Assembly (NCBI GenBank): GCA_013368325.1
Contig: JAACJK010000001.1
Span: forward strand, 248,001 to 312,000
DNA from: Ephemerocybe angulata
Taxonomy: Eukaryota; Basidiomycota; Agaricomycetes; Agaricales; Psathyrellaceae
Reading direction: 5' to 3'
Length of the DNA: 64,000 nucleotides
The position numbers and the translations under genes are program-made. The notes under the pieces were generated by a model. That model was not told the origin of the DNA, searched no databases, and saw nothing but the letters and a program-made list of their open reading frames with translations. This document shows positions 43,534-57,013 of the stretch, piece after piece; the stretch's first letter is position 1, and the number at the start of each line of letters is the position of its first letter.

Positions 43534-45896
43534 CTATGGTTGACCCTTCGTCGAAATACTATCAACTGGAGCCCCCTTTTCGTTCCCTAACGGCGTTACA
43601 ACCTGCGACTCCTCCTCTTCGGACACTGGCTTCGCCTTGCGATCCCCAACGGCCCCGACGTTTCTAAAGAACAGAATCGAAAGCACCATGCCTAAAAGAA
43701 ATTGTTAACACTCTCCCACACGACGTAAAAAGAAGAAATAATACTCACCAATCATCCCAAACGAAAACCCAACCCAATTCGCCGCAACATACGACCGAAG
43801 CGCATCCTGCCCATCCGGAATCTTCTGTGCAATCTGGTTAAAAGCCACAGTCGACACCGTCACACCCACAGCCGTACCCAGCTACACGACAAGCCCGCAG
43901 ATAAGCAATCCAAATTCTCTCTCGTCACAATACCACACCAACACACCTGAGTCATCGTATTGAAAATAGCACCAGTCACACTCTGCTCATGCGGCAGCGA
44001 AACCTTCGCAACATAAAGCGTCCCAGCCGAGAACACGAAGTCCGCACCCATGACCGAGATGATAGCAGCTGGGAACCCGTACGCCCAATACGTCGCCTCT
44101 GGATCGATAAGCGCGAAGAGAAGAGATGCACACCCCGTTGCCGCCGTGCCCACAGCTACATAACGCATAACGCATGACGTCAGAGAGAAGAACTTCCTCC
44201 TTCGAAGCAAGAAGGGCGAAGTTGAAAGGAGACGCACCTGCAAGGTAGACGACGGGGATGTGGGCCGCTGTGAGCCCGACCAGGACGTTGCAAAGCAAGC
44301 CAGACACACACATCGGCAAGAACCGCACGACAGTCTGCATCACAGTATATCCCTTGTAGTTTTGGTAGTAAAGCTGTGGTAAACGCGACGATGATTGAGT
44401 AAGTGAGATAGATAGATAAACGCGCTTCGGAGACAGAGCGAAGGCGGGAATAGCGGCGGCGTACCTGAGCCCAGAAGGTCCAGGATAAGAAGGCGCACCA
44501 GTTGACAAATGCGATCACCATCATCGCGGCGTACTTCCCTTCCGCCCTCCTCCAGAGCGAAAGCCTCATAATAGGCGGAGGTGTCCACACAGAGATCACC
44601 GCATTCAGGTCATCCTGAACTTTCTCCAAGTACCGGATCCAGAAGACGAACGCGACAAGGAGGAATACGCCGATAACGAGCAGGGCAATAATATCTAAAA
44701 AAGATTGGATTTGAGGTTAATGCGAGGCAAACATGACAAGAGCTACGTACAAGGGGTACGCCATTGCTGAGGTGCGATTTCTCCTTGACTCAGTACGAAC
44801 ACGATTAAGACGAGCCCAGCCGTAACGAGGAATGATCCTAGCCAGTCGATCCTTCTATCAAGTGGGAGGTGTTCCTTCAGGTCAGGAGTTATAGAGACGA
44901 AGCCGCCGATAGCTGATAGGAGGTTGAGTCCAGCCATGAGCCAAAAAGAAGACCGCCACGTCTTCCTGTAGTACGACAGCCATTAAGAAATACGTCAGAA
45001 ACAAGAAGGCACATGGGGCCTGGAGACCAAACATACGCAGTGTATTCCGTCAGAGCACCACCCACAGCCGTCCCGAACACACCACCCAGGGGCGCCCCGG
45101 CGGCAAAAGTAGCAAATGCGGCACTCCGAGCGCGTCCTGGAGGGAACTGATGTGCGAGAATACCGAGCTGACAGTGTCGATCAGGATCGGCGACAGTGAA
45201 TGGACGAAGATCGACGTACAGAAGCAGGGATCGTGGCCGCAGCGCCCATCCCTTGTATAGCTCGCAATATATCCAGAGTTACGACATCTGGAAGGGCAGG
45301 CATTATGTTAGTACCGTAGGGAACTTGGAAGGAAGGGATATTGCGGAGTGAAACTGACTGTTAGCGAAACCGCAGGCCAGGGTGAATATCGTAAGGAAGA
45401 TTGACCCTGCAACGAATGTCTTCTTCCTGCCGTAGAGATCCGCAACGCGACCGAAAGCTAATAGCAAGCATCCCTAGTTTATAATATGTCAGACAGATAT
45501 AGGAAATCAAAGCGAGGCTCACGCACCGAGCTCAAAGGATACGCGGCGACGGGCCACTGGAGGTCTGCCTCCTCTAGGTTCCACTCTCTAGCCATGGTCG
45601 GCAACGAAATGGAAACAGCAGTCGCGTTTCCTGTCTACGTGGTGTCAACAAATAACAATGCAATGAAAGATTCGAGCACATACATTGACGATCATGGCCA
45701 TCGTCACTGTGAGCACGACTATCACGGCTTGTAGGTTCGACCTTTTCACTGGCGCGCTAGCATTCGCCAGTTTCTCGTCGAAGCTCGAAGTCTTTGACCC
45801 AACTGCTGTGGCTGGTTCCAGCTCCACGACGTCCGCATCTTCGGGACTCGCATCCCGCTCCATTGTGGTGACATTCGTGTCGGCGCCTACTGCCAT
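43534..45896 (-). CDS. MFS exporter, DHA2-type (about 14 membrane segments)
   Basis: Eleven exons (45896-45684, 45634-45527, 45473-45359, 45287-45220, 45167-45037, 44965-44751, 44694-44465, 44373-44238, 44155-43947, 43881-43749, 43691-43534) give 571 residues with consistent phases. A hydrophilic N-terminus precedes the MFS core: NATAVSISLPTMARE in the first segment, LAFGRVADLYGRKK (the signature loop between segments 2 and 3), ILRAIQGMGAAATIPAS and APLGGVFGTAVGGAL (the antiporter-type motif C region). The count of membrane segments and the motif C place it in the proton-antiport drug:H+ 14-segment group. The substrate cannot be told; no biosynthetic cluster is beside it. Confidence 0.9.
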
Positions 45897-47059
45897 TTGA
45901 AAGGGGGATCGATTAGTCGAAAGCGTATCGCAGCCTCCCTGTCGACGGTTTCGACAAAGTCCGAAACAAAGCTAGTATAGGAGATGAGGGATGACGTGAA
46001 AGGAGGGAAATGACCCATCTCGAATGGCACATCTGAAAATGTTACATGAGAGTGCAGGAAGGAACGGATGGGGTTGGTGCCATCATGCAAGCACCGAGCA
46101 CTGCAGACACGCGGATATTTTACAACCGCCGATTCCGCCCCCCGGCTAATCACATCATCCTCGAGCTCGAACGCGAACGCGAGCCTCAGCACAATTGGTC
46201 AGTGGCGAGCCCAGATAGCAGAGCTTACATACGACTTACACAGACGATTTATATGTAAAGCGAGCTTCTCGAATATAGCGTCCGCAATTCAAAATGGCTA
46301 CCTGGCACCGTGACATTTGAGTAGTAAGTGTGGCGAGGTCCGCCCTCATACAGTACCGTTTGTCAGCGTCGCGGTTAGCACTTGAAGCTTGAAGCTTAGA
46401 TTTGCCATAAGCACAGCTCGAGGCGCTACAAGGCAAGCGGAAGGCGCGACAACGATATCAAGCGTCGCCGTCTGGGACGTTCCGAAGGTCCCTGTTCTCC
46501 ATGGACAGGACGGAAGATGTCGATGAGCAACGGAGATTGAGTGGAGAGACGCCACCAATGCTCCAGAACACCAGTGGCTTCGGAAGCACACGTTGGCGTC
46601 AAGCTCTTCAGCAAGGAAAGGATACAACCGACATTGCGCTCCGTTAAACGACGATCTCGGAGAGAGTCTGAATCCCCCGACAGACCCGCCACCGGCAGAG
46701 GCATTCCCAAAATAGCGGCCCGCGTCCGCGTCTTCCTTTCCATGCCGTCAGGCTCCACCGGGGTATTGAGAGGAGAATAGGGCACCCCTGATGAGCTGAG
46801 AACCCGAGGGCTTAGACAAGATGTCCAAGCGCCCGGACCGAGAGGCCGAATTGGAGATACGCGCGGGCGTCAGCGCCAGAGCCCCGTTCAACTTTGCTCC
46901 TATCCCAGCGTCTGCAAGAGAGAGGAGGGTGGGTGCTGTACATGGCAAGGAACAACCCCAGAAAGACTGTCCGTGGTTCTGCGTTGGGTTCGAGGTCGAG
47001 TGGAGGGGATATGGACTAACAGGATGGCTGGTACTGCCCACTTACTCTAGGTTCATTTC
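45897..47059. other. Intergenic, nothing recognised
   Basis: Overlapping frames of 80-120 codons on both strands (46426-46785 minus, 46541-46780 plus, 46821-47063 plus) have no motif; at most one strand could be coding and neither is convincing. Confidence 0.4.
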
Positions 47060-47230
47060 ATGAACGCAGCTCAGAACCAGAGTTTGGGACTCGTCGATAT
47101 TCTGGAGGATAAGAACTTTCCCGAATGGCTCTGGTATTCAGATAAAGGTTTCCCACTGCCCGAGGCTAGAAAACTCGCGTCGAAGCCTTGGACGAACATG
47201 TCTTGCAGGAGTGGTGGTGGATGGAATTGA
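47060..47230 (+). CDS. Short ORF or orphan last exon
   Basis: 56 codons, MNAAQNQSLGLVDILEDKNF followed by PEWLWYSDKGFPLPEARKLA, composition like real protein. A good acceptor (CTTACTCTAG) ends at 47050 and the frame is open from there, so it may be the last exon of a gene whose upstream exons I cannot identify. No family recognised. Confidence 0.3.
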   Translation: MNAAQNQSLGLVDILEDKNFPEWLWYSDKGFPLPEARKLASKPWTNMSCRSGGGWN

Positions 47231-47403
47231 TGCAATAGTATATGACAGTGCAGTAAAGCCCAAGTGTATGATTAGTCTAAATGGTCATTAAAAACGAATA
47301 GCGAACTTTTGGTACAATGACACCGCCAAGACGCGTTGACGAGGGCCACACCGCACAGGCCCAACGCAGCCAGAGACGAGTGCCGGATATCTTCTCGAAA
47401 CGT

Positions 47404-47904
47404 TTACTCGTTGATCTTGGCGAGGATCTCGTTGTCCCTGAAGAGGTAGTACTCCTGCGATGCCGACGTGGCAAAGGTCAGTATTGCAAACGACGTGACA
47501 GAGGAGGTGTACGCACTTCTTCTCCGACCTTGATAGAGTTTCCTCCCCACCCTGGTAGCAGAACGCGGTCGCCAGCCTTCACGGTCGTAGGAACGACAAC
47601 GCCGTCCTTGTTGGGTGCGCCGGGGCCAACAGCGATGACGGTAGCCTCAGGAAGGGGGTTGGTGGTCGCAGAGGTGGGCAAGAAGATGCCAGTAGCCGTT
47701 TTCTATACGTTGTAATGCATTAGTCTTCAAGAATCGCATATAACTTTGCCTGTCAGGAACTTACAGTCTCAGGCTTGAAACGCTGGACCAAGACACGGTC
47801 AAGGAGAGGTACGAGGGACCTGATAGACTTGAAGGTAGCTTGTGCGGCCTGTTGAGCATCAGTCAGCATTGCATCTCCCGTTCGACTCTGTCTAAACAGA
47901 CCAT
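47404..47904 (-). CDS. HSP10: Mitochondrial 10 kDa chaperonin HSP10 (GroES/Cpn10)
   Basis: Exons 47904-47902, 47848-47765, 47702-47517 and 47454-47404 give 107 residues, the normal Cpn10 length. Sequence marks: SLVPLLDRVLVQRFKPET, the mobile loop KTATGIFLPTSAT, VIAVGPGAPN, GDRVLLPGWGGNSIKVGEEE and YYLFRDNEILAKINE. It forms the heptameric lid of HSP60 and assists folding in the mitochondrial matrix. In the preferred model the first coding exon is only the ATG, joined in phase 0 to GCC (MAAQATFKSIRS). A downstream in-frame ATG at 47872 (MLTDAQQ) needs no such exon but gives an unusual N-terminus. Confidence 0.95.
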
Positions 47905-50900
47905 TGCTGAGGTACGAGGAGGAGTAGAGCGAAAAGAAGTAATGGAATGTTCCCGATTTCTGGCGCTTTATTTGGACCGTGGCAGTCACGTGTTCTGCCA
48001 TGCGCATCATGATGATGCGGGCGTGTCCAGACTCCAGCGCTTGCGGCTTGCTCCCGCGCCAAACTCTGCTTTCTACCAGAGTAGCTCTAACACGGCCCCA
48101 GCAGTATCAGAGACACCTTCAGGCCAGGATAATATGCAGAAGGTGACCCTCCATATCTTTGGAACTCATTCTGCAAGCTAGTCACATTGAACTTGCTGCA
48201 ACTCGAAGGGATTGGTGGGGAAGCGTGGGGGAAGCTGGAATCTGAGTCGAAATCGCATGGAGGGGTGTCGAAGATTGCACCTCCCTTCCGTCATTTCTTA
48301 TCGAAGAAACATTCAAGTCGCGTAAAGAATACACATATCGATAAAGCTGAGATTCGGAACAGCGCATCAAAGTTAATTTGCAATAGGCGCCCGGGATCCC
48401 TCTTCGCAGCATGCATCCCGGGAAAGTGGTGCAAAAAGAAAGAACCTCCCACTCAGTCTACCCTCTAGCATGCGGGGAAGAGTGGAGAAGGAGAGCGGAA
48501 GCGTTTCTCACCCAAGGTGGGTAATAACAAGGCATAGCAAGGTTGCCTTCCATAATCACCACGTCCACGGCGCGATTGATCATCACCTTTCCTCCCCTTC
48601 AGCTGCATACATAGCCCCCGGGCTGCTCCACCCACAGCTCAAATTACTCTTCGCGGCAGAAGACCTCCCTTGACTCCGCCAGCACGGAATTCAACCCGGA
48701 TATTCGCAAGCGCCGGAGTCGACTTTTCTGCAAGACTTCACATAGCTATCTCCTCAAGCGCTGAAGGGCCTCCGGATAGAGCGGAAGCACAAGGTGGATG
48801 GATTCCACCCCTTCCAAAGATGGGTATATTCGAGCCGATACCGTCAGGTGCAGCCCGGCAGGCCCTGCATAGCGCAGTGCCTGGCGCAGCAATCGGAGGC
48901 AGCCTGAATTTCATCGCCTTAGCAAAGCGTCTTCACCCTCGTTTCTGAAGCGCTCATTGGACGGGAGACGATAAAATGCCTCTCTAACTCTATCTCATAA
49001 CTGATCTCAACCCATTAGATTGCCTGAAAGTGATGCTCGATTTCTATCAGATCCTAGATAGGTGCTGATGTAGCTGCGGCGTCCGGTGAATTTCATACGG
49101 CCTGTATCGGACTTCATTTTAGTCTGACCTCTACGGTAGCCGGTTAGAATTTAGAGATAGAGGCGTTTTCTCCTTCTGCTTGGTTCCAGGGAGAGAGAAC
49201 GTCCGCTGTCACGTCTGCATTCGACCAAGGGCGTACCGGCGCCTGCTAGCTGTGTGCTCCACAGGAGCAATTTGTGGCATTCGCTTACCTGGCTGTAGTA
49301 CTCGTCCACTGAAAGTCAGCTTAGACTTGGGCCAATGAGAATCATTGACTGCATGATACAAGATGGTAGATAGACTAAATGGATGACTTTCGCTCGCCAC
49401 TTGGGGCTGAGTGAAGCTGTCAATTCCAGTTTTCAGCGACAATCTTGTTCCCACCTAAGAATTTTCGGTATCTTTGAATTGTATACAACCCGATAAAGTG
49501 TGGCTCAGGTGTCCAAATGTGCGTGTCCAGAGGTAAATGCAGCACGTACCGTTGAGTGGGAGTCAAGGGACCTTCTGTGCCAAGAGCGGTATTGCCCCAA
49601 GATACCCTGTCTTGGCGTCTACATCCGTCGCATGCGAGCACCGTCCTGCCAGTATAATCCTGGGACGTTCTTATAGAAATGACGTGGTGCTTCTCTTTTA
49701 AGTCGAGCTGAAAAGAGGGCAGCTCCACAAATTATCACCATCCCTCGTCGCCTGTTCTCATTTTGGGTCGGCGGCTGCAATTTCGAAGGAAACTCGCGGG
49801 CGCTAGAGTATCAAGCCTTAGCTGATTGGATGCAGTATTTCTCGCCGCTGCAGCATGGTACCAAAACTTCTCCGCGCTCAGCGCATTGGCAATGAAACGC
49901 AATTTAACTACACTGACATCATAGGTACAACGAACTTGCTGGAATTCATGAAGGCATTTGAGATGTCGGGAAACTCCGATTTGTCTCCCCATTGGCTGTG
50001 GCGAGCTCCACCTGGGCGAAGCGAGTCTGAATACCGCTCTATCCTAATTGTAGCTGTCATTTTAGTACTCTCTTTCGACATAAGAATAAAAGTGAGCAGC
50101 AGAAATCTTTGCAATTCAAATTGCGCCTCACCTGGTCCATATTCGCCACATGCAACCTCCTAAGCTGACAATCGTGAGTCGATTCTAGATACCTAGGATG
50201 CCGAATCAGTGGGGCCTCAGAGAGATTACAAAACCAATTCAAGGCGTTCCTCTTTCCTCTAACTTAGCACTCCTTGGCATCAATATACTTGTAATTCTCG
50301 TTGAGCTCAAGAGTGAACTCGGTAGTGTGCCAGCGTGCACTTACTGTTCCAAACTGCCAATTGAATCAGGTAATATACTTGGTTTAAGCCGCCATTGTAT
50401 CTCTTGCCGCGACATCACGTACGTACTCAAGTACACGCTGTATGGATGATCACCGAGACACTCAGCAGCCCCCCTAAAGGCGCGGCAGTAGCGACGGCTT
50501 CGGCATGAGGGAAGCGGATAGCATAGCAGCTGTCCATGGTCGCTTCAACGCTCTTGGAACCTTGAACGATAGTCACTCCCAGTCAAAGGGTCATAGAATG
50601 CGTCATAAAATGTATTTCAATCTTCAAAGATTTCCTGGATATGCCCAATTCCATAACAGAATTCACAACAGCGCTTTCGACGATGTCTGCTAAGGCGAAT
50701 AGCAACCTCGACTACTGATTGTCATTATAGTATGTAGCGTCGGCGGGGGAGTGTGCGCAGGTCTTGAGTCGCGGCGCGCGCGATCATTGTCTTATTTCAG
50801 CTCCAGGCTTCTACCGTCAGAAATCGAGAAGGTCGCACCGGGTTCTGAGGCTGTCGGCACTCGCGGCAATCCCCGAGGGACGTTTGCGCCTGGGTCTGCC

Positions 50901-51578
50901 TGGGTATGGCGCAAGTTTCAACCCGCTGATGCTGGCTCGGAGAATTGAAATATTCAGGGACTTGAAGTACGAGGTGAGGGTATCCCCTGCCTCCCTATCG
51001 TACTTTTTCTATTTGCGTCCTTTCAGACTAGCCTTGTTATTAGGAGACGGAGGCACCTGAAGGCAATGTTTTGCGAACGTAAACTGAACGGCACTGCGGA
51101 CTTGGAGATCCAGTAGGACTTTGACCACACGCAAATAAGGTTGCATTCAGTCGAGCGCAGAGGTCTTAAGATCTAACCAGGTTTGCACTGTTGAATGGGG
51201 AACATGGCCGGCGAGATTGAGGGCCATATGGCAATCAAACCTCTTCTCGATTTGGCCATTTGACGTGATGTTCTTGATTGGGACAACATACATTCCTGGC
51301 CGACTGGCACTGGCAAGGGCCAATGAGAGAGAACATAGGCCTTTCCATGAGACTGTGGCTGGGGAAGAAGGGTCTAATAACTTGACATATCGGGAACCCC
51401 CGATCCAACCTTCTACTCTCATGCGCCTTTGAACCTCTTTTTGGCGATCCCAGATCTCAGATCGAGACCTGTAGGCAGGCCTCGAGAAAGTGATAAGAGG
51501 GCACGTTAACTCGAGTCAAAATCCAGACCATACCTCCTCCACCTATCTCTCGTCTCGTACACCGTATCCTCTTCTCTG
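47905..51578. other. Long intergenic stretch, nothing recognised
   Basis: About 3.7 kb. Frames are all short (under 105 codons), overlap on both strands and lack motifs or plausible splice chains. No tRNA or rRNA seen. It may hold decayed sequence or non-coding transcripts that I cannot identify. Confidence 0.45.
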
Positions 51579-53029
51579 ATGTCGTCTGTCCCTCCCGCAT
51601 CATTCACTGTCGACACTACGCCTGTCTCTGACCTTGGGAATGGACGTCGTGGTCGCAACGTCAAAGGCTCGATGGCCAAGACTGGCAGAAGGACCTTCAA
51701 AACGTCCGGCAAAGAAAGAAATGCGGTCTGGCCCGACTCTCTGGAAATTGTTTTGCTCCAGGGTGCGTTTTTCTTTGTCGAATTCGCCAACTTTCCTTTG
51801 TCTAACCTGCCCGATAGCCCTCGCCAAATACGCCCCTCCCCCATCTCGAACTATGAGAGGGTCAGAGCCTTTCAAACGCTTCCCAAAGCGAAATAAGACT
51901 ATCTCCCAGTACATATTCAATGTCACTGGCAAATTCAGGTCCCATAAGCAAGTCGGCAGTCGCCTGCAGCAGCTGCGGGGAACCTGCAAGGACCCTCAAG
52001 GTGAGATAAAGCTTTCGTATTCTTATCATCCTTTTACTTACCTCTATTCACAGTTTTGCAATATCTCAACGATCGCACACGCTTCAGCGGCAGCGACCGA
52101 TCCCGGACTTCCTCGCCTAGCCTCTCTTCTCGTGCGCAGTCCGAAGAGTCTGTTCAAGCCCCGGCCCAGATGTCGGCTCTTTCCCCCCAAGAGTCCGGTG
52201 TCGTGCTCACTCGCCTCCCTCTCGCTCCTTCTCCCATTCCCCGGACTATCAGTCTCGACTTTACCGTCGTCGATGACGATTGGAGTCATCGATCGCGCTC
52301 CTCCCCCCACCTCATCGTCAATTTGGACGACATCGACTATACGATGCACGAGGCGTTCACGACTTCGCAGTCGCACTTGCCTCTCGCTCCTCTCATTACT
52401 GTCAGCTCCTTTGATCTGAACGACGCTTCCCTCTACCGCACCACCTTCACCACCTACTGCAATGACGAGCTCGTCAACTCTCACACCTGCGACGTCCCTT
52501 CAGAGTACAACTCCCCCGTCGTAACTCATCTCGCGCCCGATTTCTGGCACGAGATCGTTGGCACTCTTAGTCGTGAGTCGCTCTCTCAACTCACTGTGTC
52601 CTAGCCGAAGCTAATAGCCCCCTTAGATGATCGAGTCTTCACCGTCGTTCAGACGATCCAGACTCTCAGTCGGTCGCCTATCCATGTCGAGCTGACCTAC
52701 AACCTTCGGTTCTCGTATCAATGCCCCCCGCCTCTCCTCTATCCGGTCCTTCGAGCCCCGCTTCGTACGACTCAGACGTGTCCGTCTACGGGTCCTACTC
52801 CGACATCATGTCCCCGGTCGAGCACTTCGACTACTCTGAGCTCGCCGAGTCCTCGTCTAGCTCCTTCCCCATGTGCCCACCCAACCCTTCCTTCGCTCTC
52901 CAGATTCCCCAGGCCGCAACTGAGTGCGTCGAGCCGTATTCTCTCAGTGAAGTCTGGTCGCATCCAGAGGCCCATCAAGCTCCTCAGCTTCACCTCCCTA
53001 TTCCTTATCTCCGTCACTATCGATTGTAG
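51579..53029 (+). CDS. TEA/ATTS-domain transcription factor
   Basis: Exons 51579-51762, 51818-52000, 52054-52572, then 52627-52714 and 52756-53029 give 415 residues. Residues ~50-122 form a TEA/ATTS DNA-binding domain: VWPDSLEIVLLQALAKYAPP, FKRFPKRNKTISQYIFNVTG and SHKQVGSRLQQLRGTCKDPQ. Family members include TEC1 and AbaA (development) and animal TEAD. The rest is Ser/Pro-rich with an ordered beta segment (SLDFTVVDDDW, HLIVNLDDIDY). Near 52726 the frame must change: either a 41-base intron (52715-52755) or one missing C in a run of six; both lead into the plausible YDSDVSVYGSYSDIMSP tail. Nuclear; targets not inferable. Confidence 0.9.
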
Positions 53030-56000
53030 TTTATCCCTCTTGTTTGTTCAACGGACTGTTTCTGGGTTTGGATTTTCATGGGCCTTCTTTTCTTGTTGTA
53101 CTTTAGCACGATGGCGCAGGGTAGCCTTCCAATTACCTCCTTCCGGTCCTCCGTATGCCCCGTTTCTCATACACGTCACCTCTATCCTCGGACACTCACC
53201 CTACTATCTTATCTGTATTTTGTGCTTGTACATTCCCAGCGCCCTTCCTGGTTCCCCTGTTTGTACAATGCCTACTATCCTCTGCTGTACTTATAATCAC
53301 CGATCCGTTGTCTCGATTACCATTTGTTTACTTATACCAATCAATATCCACTCACATTATCAATGAACTCTCTCCTCTCTAAGACCTCATGGAACTTGGC
53401 ATCTGGCATGAGAGCCGCATGACGCCAATCCCTTCTGCGACTTATTCCGACCTCCTAGAAATTGCAAGCGCTAATAGGGAGTCGCCGGCCCCTCCTCATC
53501 ATTCTGTGTACCGCTTTTGGGCACAGCACTGCGCCTCTATCAAGGCACCATGCAAGCACAAAATGACGCGGACGCGCCTTGAAGAAAACGCTAGCACTTT
53601 AGAGTTCACAAGGTTTGCATATTTCTGCATCGAATACCCCTCAGGCGTCGCGGACTGCTCATCGGGAGCGTATTGCCACCAAGCCGTCCTCGATGGCGAT
53701 CCTCGATGGCAGGCCTGTCAATACAAGTCTACTGATCAACGATATCTGCCAGAGTGCGCTCCTCGATCCTTAACGACGCACGGACGTCCATCGGCCACTC
53801 GAAGACACGTCTGGCTCAAGTCACGTCCCCTCCATTTCCTAACGAGGAGGACTTTAGTCTTATTGATTCTTGAAACGTCTGATTGGCAAGTACTCCGTGG
53901 TTCCCTTCATTATGTCGGAACTTTCCGTCAGGCACCAAAATTATCATATTTTGGCCGTCAATGTTCTGTTTAGAACCGTGGATTCCTTTCTTAACAGTAT
54001 TTTACGTCTAAAATTCGTTTAAAACAGTGGGACGGGGATCTCCGACAATTAACCCGGTTGGGTTGTAGGCTTCGAACAGCCAATGGGGCACGCACCCTCG
54101 ATTCAAGCAGATTCAAGCCCACCCCTTCTTCCCCCTCAATGTGGGTGTAAATAGCACCCGGTAGGCGGTAGCGGTCTCTCATTGGCCCTCGAGGGTGATA
54201 GGCTAGCCATAAACGAGATCGGCTGGCAGATAAAGTGGCAGCCAATCTGATCACGGTTATGCCTGAGGTCGAGAAATCGCGGGAAGGCCAGAAAGGAAAT
54301 AACATGGGGGCGCTCGAAAGGGGCTGCGAGCCCCGTGCGAACCTGTGCGAACCCTTCCCACACTTCTGTGGAGCATTGTGGAGCTCTAGGCCTGTCACTG
54401 TGATCAGCGCCAAATTAGACGCCTGTAGCTCCTGGGTACCCATATGAGTCCACTGCATCGACAGAGTTCACATCCTCGAGAGTCCCCCTTGGCTTTGACT
54501 TGGCGAACTCGCATAGAAAGATTGGAATCGTTGGATCGCCCTCAGGCCTCCGGTGAGTTCTGATTGCCTGAATCAGGCAAGGTCTCGGCCATTCTCTGCC
54601 TCCCATGCGCCGCGGGCTCGATGCGATTGGTGGGCTGATATCCACAGGCAGTTTGGTTCGAGTCGTGTTGCCAGTAGGCTTCAGAGGTAGAATACGAAAG
54701 CACGTTATCACCTCGATTCAGCAATTGCCGACTGAACAGGCAGACAAATTCAGTGATCCTGTTTCGTACACGCTGCCAGAAGCATACCAAAGCAGTGCAC
54801 ATGTCGCAGATGGTCTTCCATAGAGGAGAAACGACGTTGTCACCAGGGGGCTTCCGATCCAAAAGTGATTGGACGAAGGATACGAAGATTCAGTGGCAAG
54901 CTCCCAATAGTGTAGCCAAAGGTGCATTCAGCATCGAGCCTTATAATTGTGGGTCTTCCAACCGACATCCTTTTAGATAGACCTTATGGCGCCTTCAGAT
55001 ACCTGAGGATGACCATACAAGTCGCCCAGCTGACATGACATTGAGGCCGATTGGTTGGTTGCCCATCCCGCTGCACACTGCGACCGTCACACGCAATCCA
55101 GGAGTCTAGATACGCCTGGTATTCGTGCTCCCATTCGTTCGTCGAGGCACTGTGACGATGGCGTAGACTTCTCGGTGTGTGAACCTGAGGAGGCCCAAGA
55201 ACAAGCCTCAGCTCCCCCAGACCTCAAGACCCAGAAACGTTCCGTATTCGGATGGAGCGAGAGTAACAGAAACCAAGATTGAGGCGAGCAGCGTCGGAGA
55301 AATTGACAAGAGGAAGGGAATATCCCTCTTTGGCCCTATTTTCTCCAAGGGATTGCATGTGAAGCCTGCATGCCGCAGAAAAAGGGGGTGCTCCAGTTTA
55401 GGTGCCTAAACCTGCAATCCATCCGCCTCGAACTGTCCACAAATTTGAACAAACCTCGCGTTAGATAGGCACACTGCACGAGGACACCCAATACGATACT
55501 CAGCTTGGAAGCCGGAAGTAGTGATCCATGTCGTTATTCAGCCAGGATAATAGAGTCTAGAGCCTTTTGATGCTTGAGTGCGCTTTCTCGCATCCCTCCT
55601 CTCATCCGAGTTGCGAGCGAAAAAGCGAAAGCCAGAACAGATGAGCAACGCTGAGTGAACCTGAGTCATATAAATCAGAAAGAAGATTTCACTAGAAGGT
55701 AGACTAGAAGGTAGTAACCTTATGGTGAAGAAGAGGCTTGAAGGTCGAGCCTACTCCGCCGGTGGCGACTGGAGGAGACTGGAGATTGGAGCTTGAAGGT
55801 TGACATGCGGTGGTCGTCTTGATGCTCCTGTTGATTTACCATGAAAATCTGCATCGGCCGGTCAGCGGCACAGGTTATTCTCTTCGCACAATCGCAATGA
55901 GCGACCATTTGAACCGCATTTCTGCGTAACGGCTGCCTGATTCAACTTCTGGCCCGATGCCATTGTTCTCTGAAAAGGGCAGGCATCGACTAAGGCTGTC

Positions 56001-57013
56001 CCCAGGGGGAAGATAAACCTGCTGACCACCGACCAAACCGGTTCGTCATTGCGTCCCGAAAACGTAAGTAGCACGAAGGTCGCAGGATGTGCCAGCATAT
56101 GTCCGCCAGCCGACGGTCTGGCGAGTCCAAGTTTCCGTCGTTTCCCAGTGAGATGCTCGGCTGTGACGCTGAGGTGAAACGGGCACCACTACTCTGACAA
56201 GAGAGCTCAGGATGGTAGGTCGAAGTTTATAACTTGGCCAGAGTAGCTAGGCAGAAATCTTTAGACGCTCAAGGACCCTTAAGCTGGATACACAGGTCAG
56301 GGTGATACCGCGTTTTGATGTTCGTAGAAATAGCTCACTGATAGAAACACAGCCAACCTCGGCTTGGGCGCAGGGGAAGAAACTCAAGGGTTGGACCGGC
56401 GACATCCTGAGCCCCAGCCACAAGACTTGCACTCAGGCTAACTTCTGAAAGTCTAGCGCCTCTGACAACATTTCTTAAGTACTATGCACAACTTGATTCT
56501 GACTCTGATCTGATAAAACTGTCACTTTCTAAGCAACGAATGAAAACGGTTTCAATTACCCACCTTTGAACCCCTCAAAGTCCCAGTTTCGAAGTTGACC
56601 CTAGGCCTCAGCTTCCTCGTTGCCTAGGCCCAATTGTGTTGAACCTTTTGTCTTGGACCAAAGACGTTCAGACACCTCCTTGAATAATAAGAGACATTTC
56701 GTGTGTCCAGAACCTGAATCCGAGAAGCAGAGTACTAGAAGATGATAATTGAAGAAACAAGATAGCTTGTTGGCTCATTGTGGTAGAGAACAAAGCCGAA
56801 ATTACAGGATCCGAAGTCAGCCACGCGGCAAACGTTACCAAACTTGTTCTCCTCCACCACCACAGCGTCGCCCTCGACGACGACGACGACGAGCTTGAAG
56901 CCCTTAATAACGACTACGTAGTATAGAGTAAACGACGTAAGCCTAGGATCTCGCGTCGTTCAAGGATGTTTAACCGTTTAACCCACAATCTCCAGGTCGC
57001 CCCATTCTTCGCA
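53030..57013. other. Long intergenic stretch, nothing recognised
   Basis: About 4 kb. The longest frame is 53389-53973 (plus, 194 codons), Cys/His/Arg-rich with no motif or splice evidence; I leave it unannotated. Minor direct repeats such as CTAGAAGGTAG occur at about 55693-55714. Confidence 0.45.

Noticed and set aside
43534..45896. MFS exporter as part of a secondary-metabolite cluster
   Set aside because: No synthase, P450 or cluster regulator lies nearby, so a cluster role is not supported.
53389..53973. 194-codon plus-strand ORF
   Set aside because: Looks random in composition, has no motif and no splice or promoter context.
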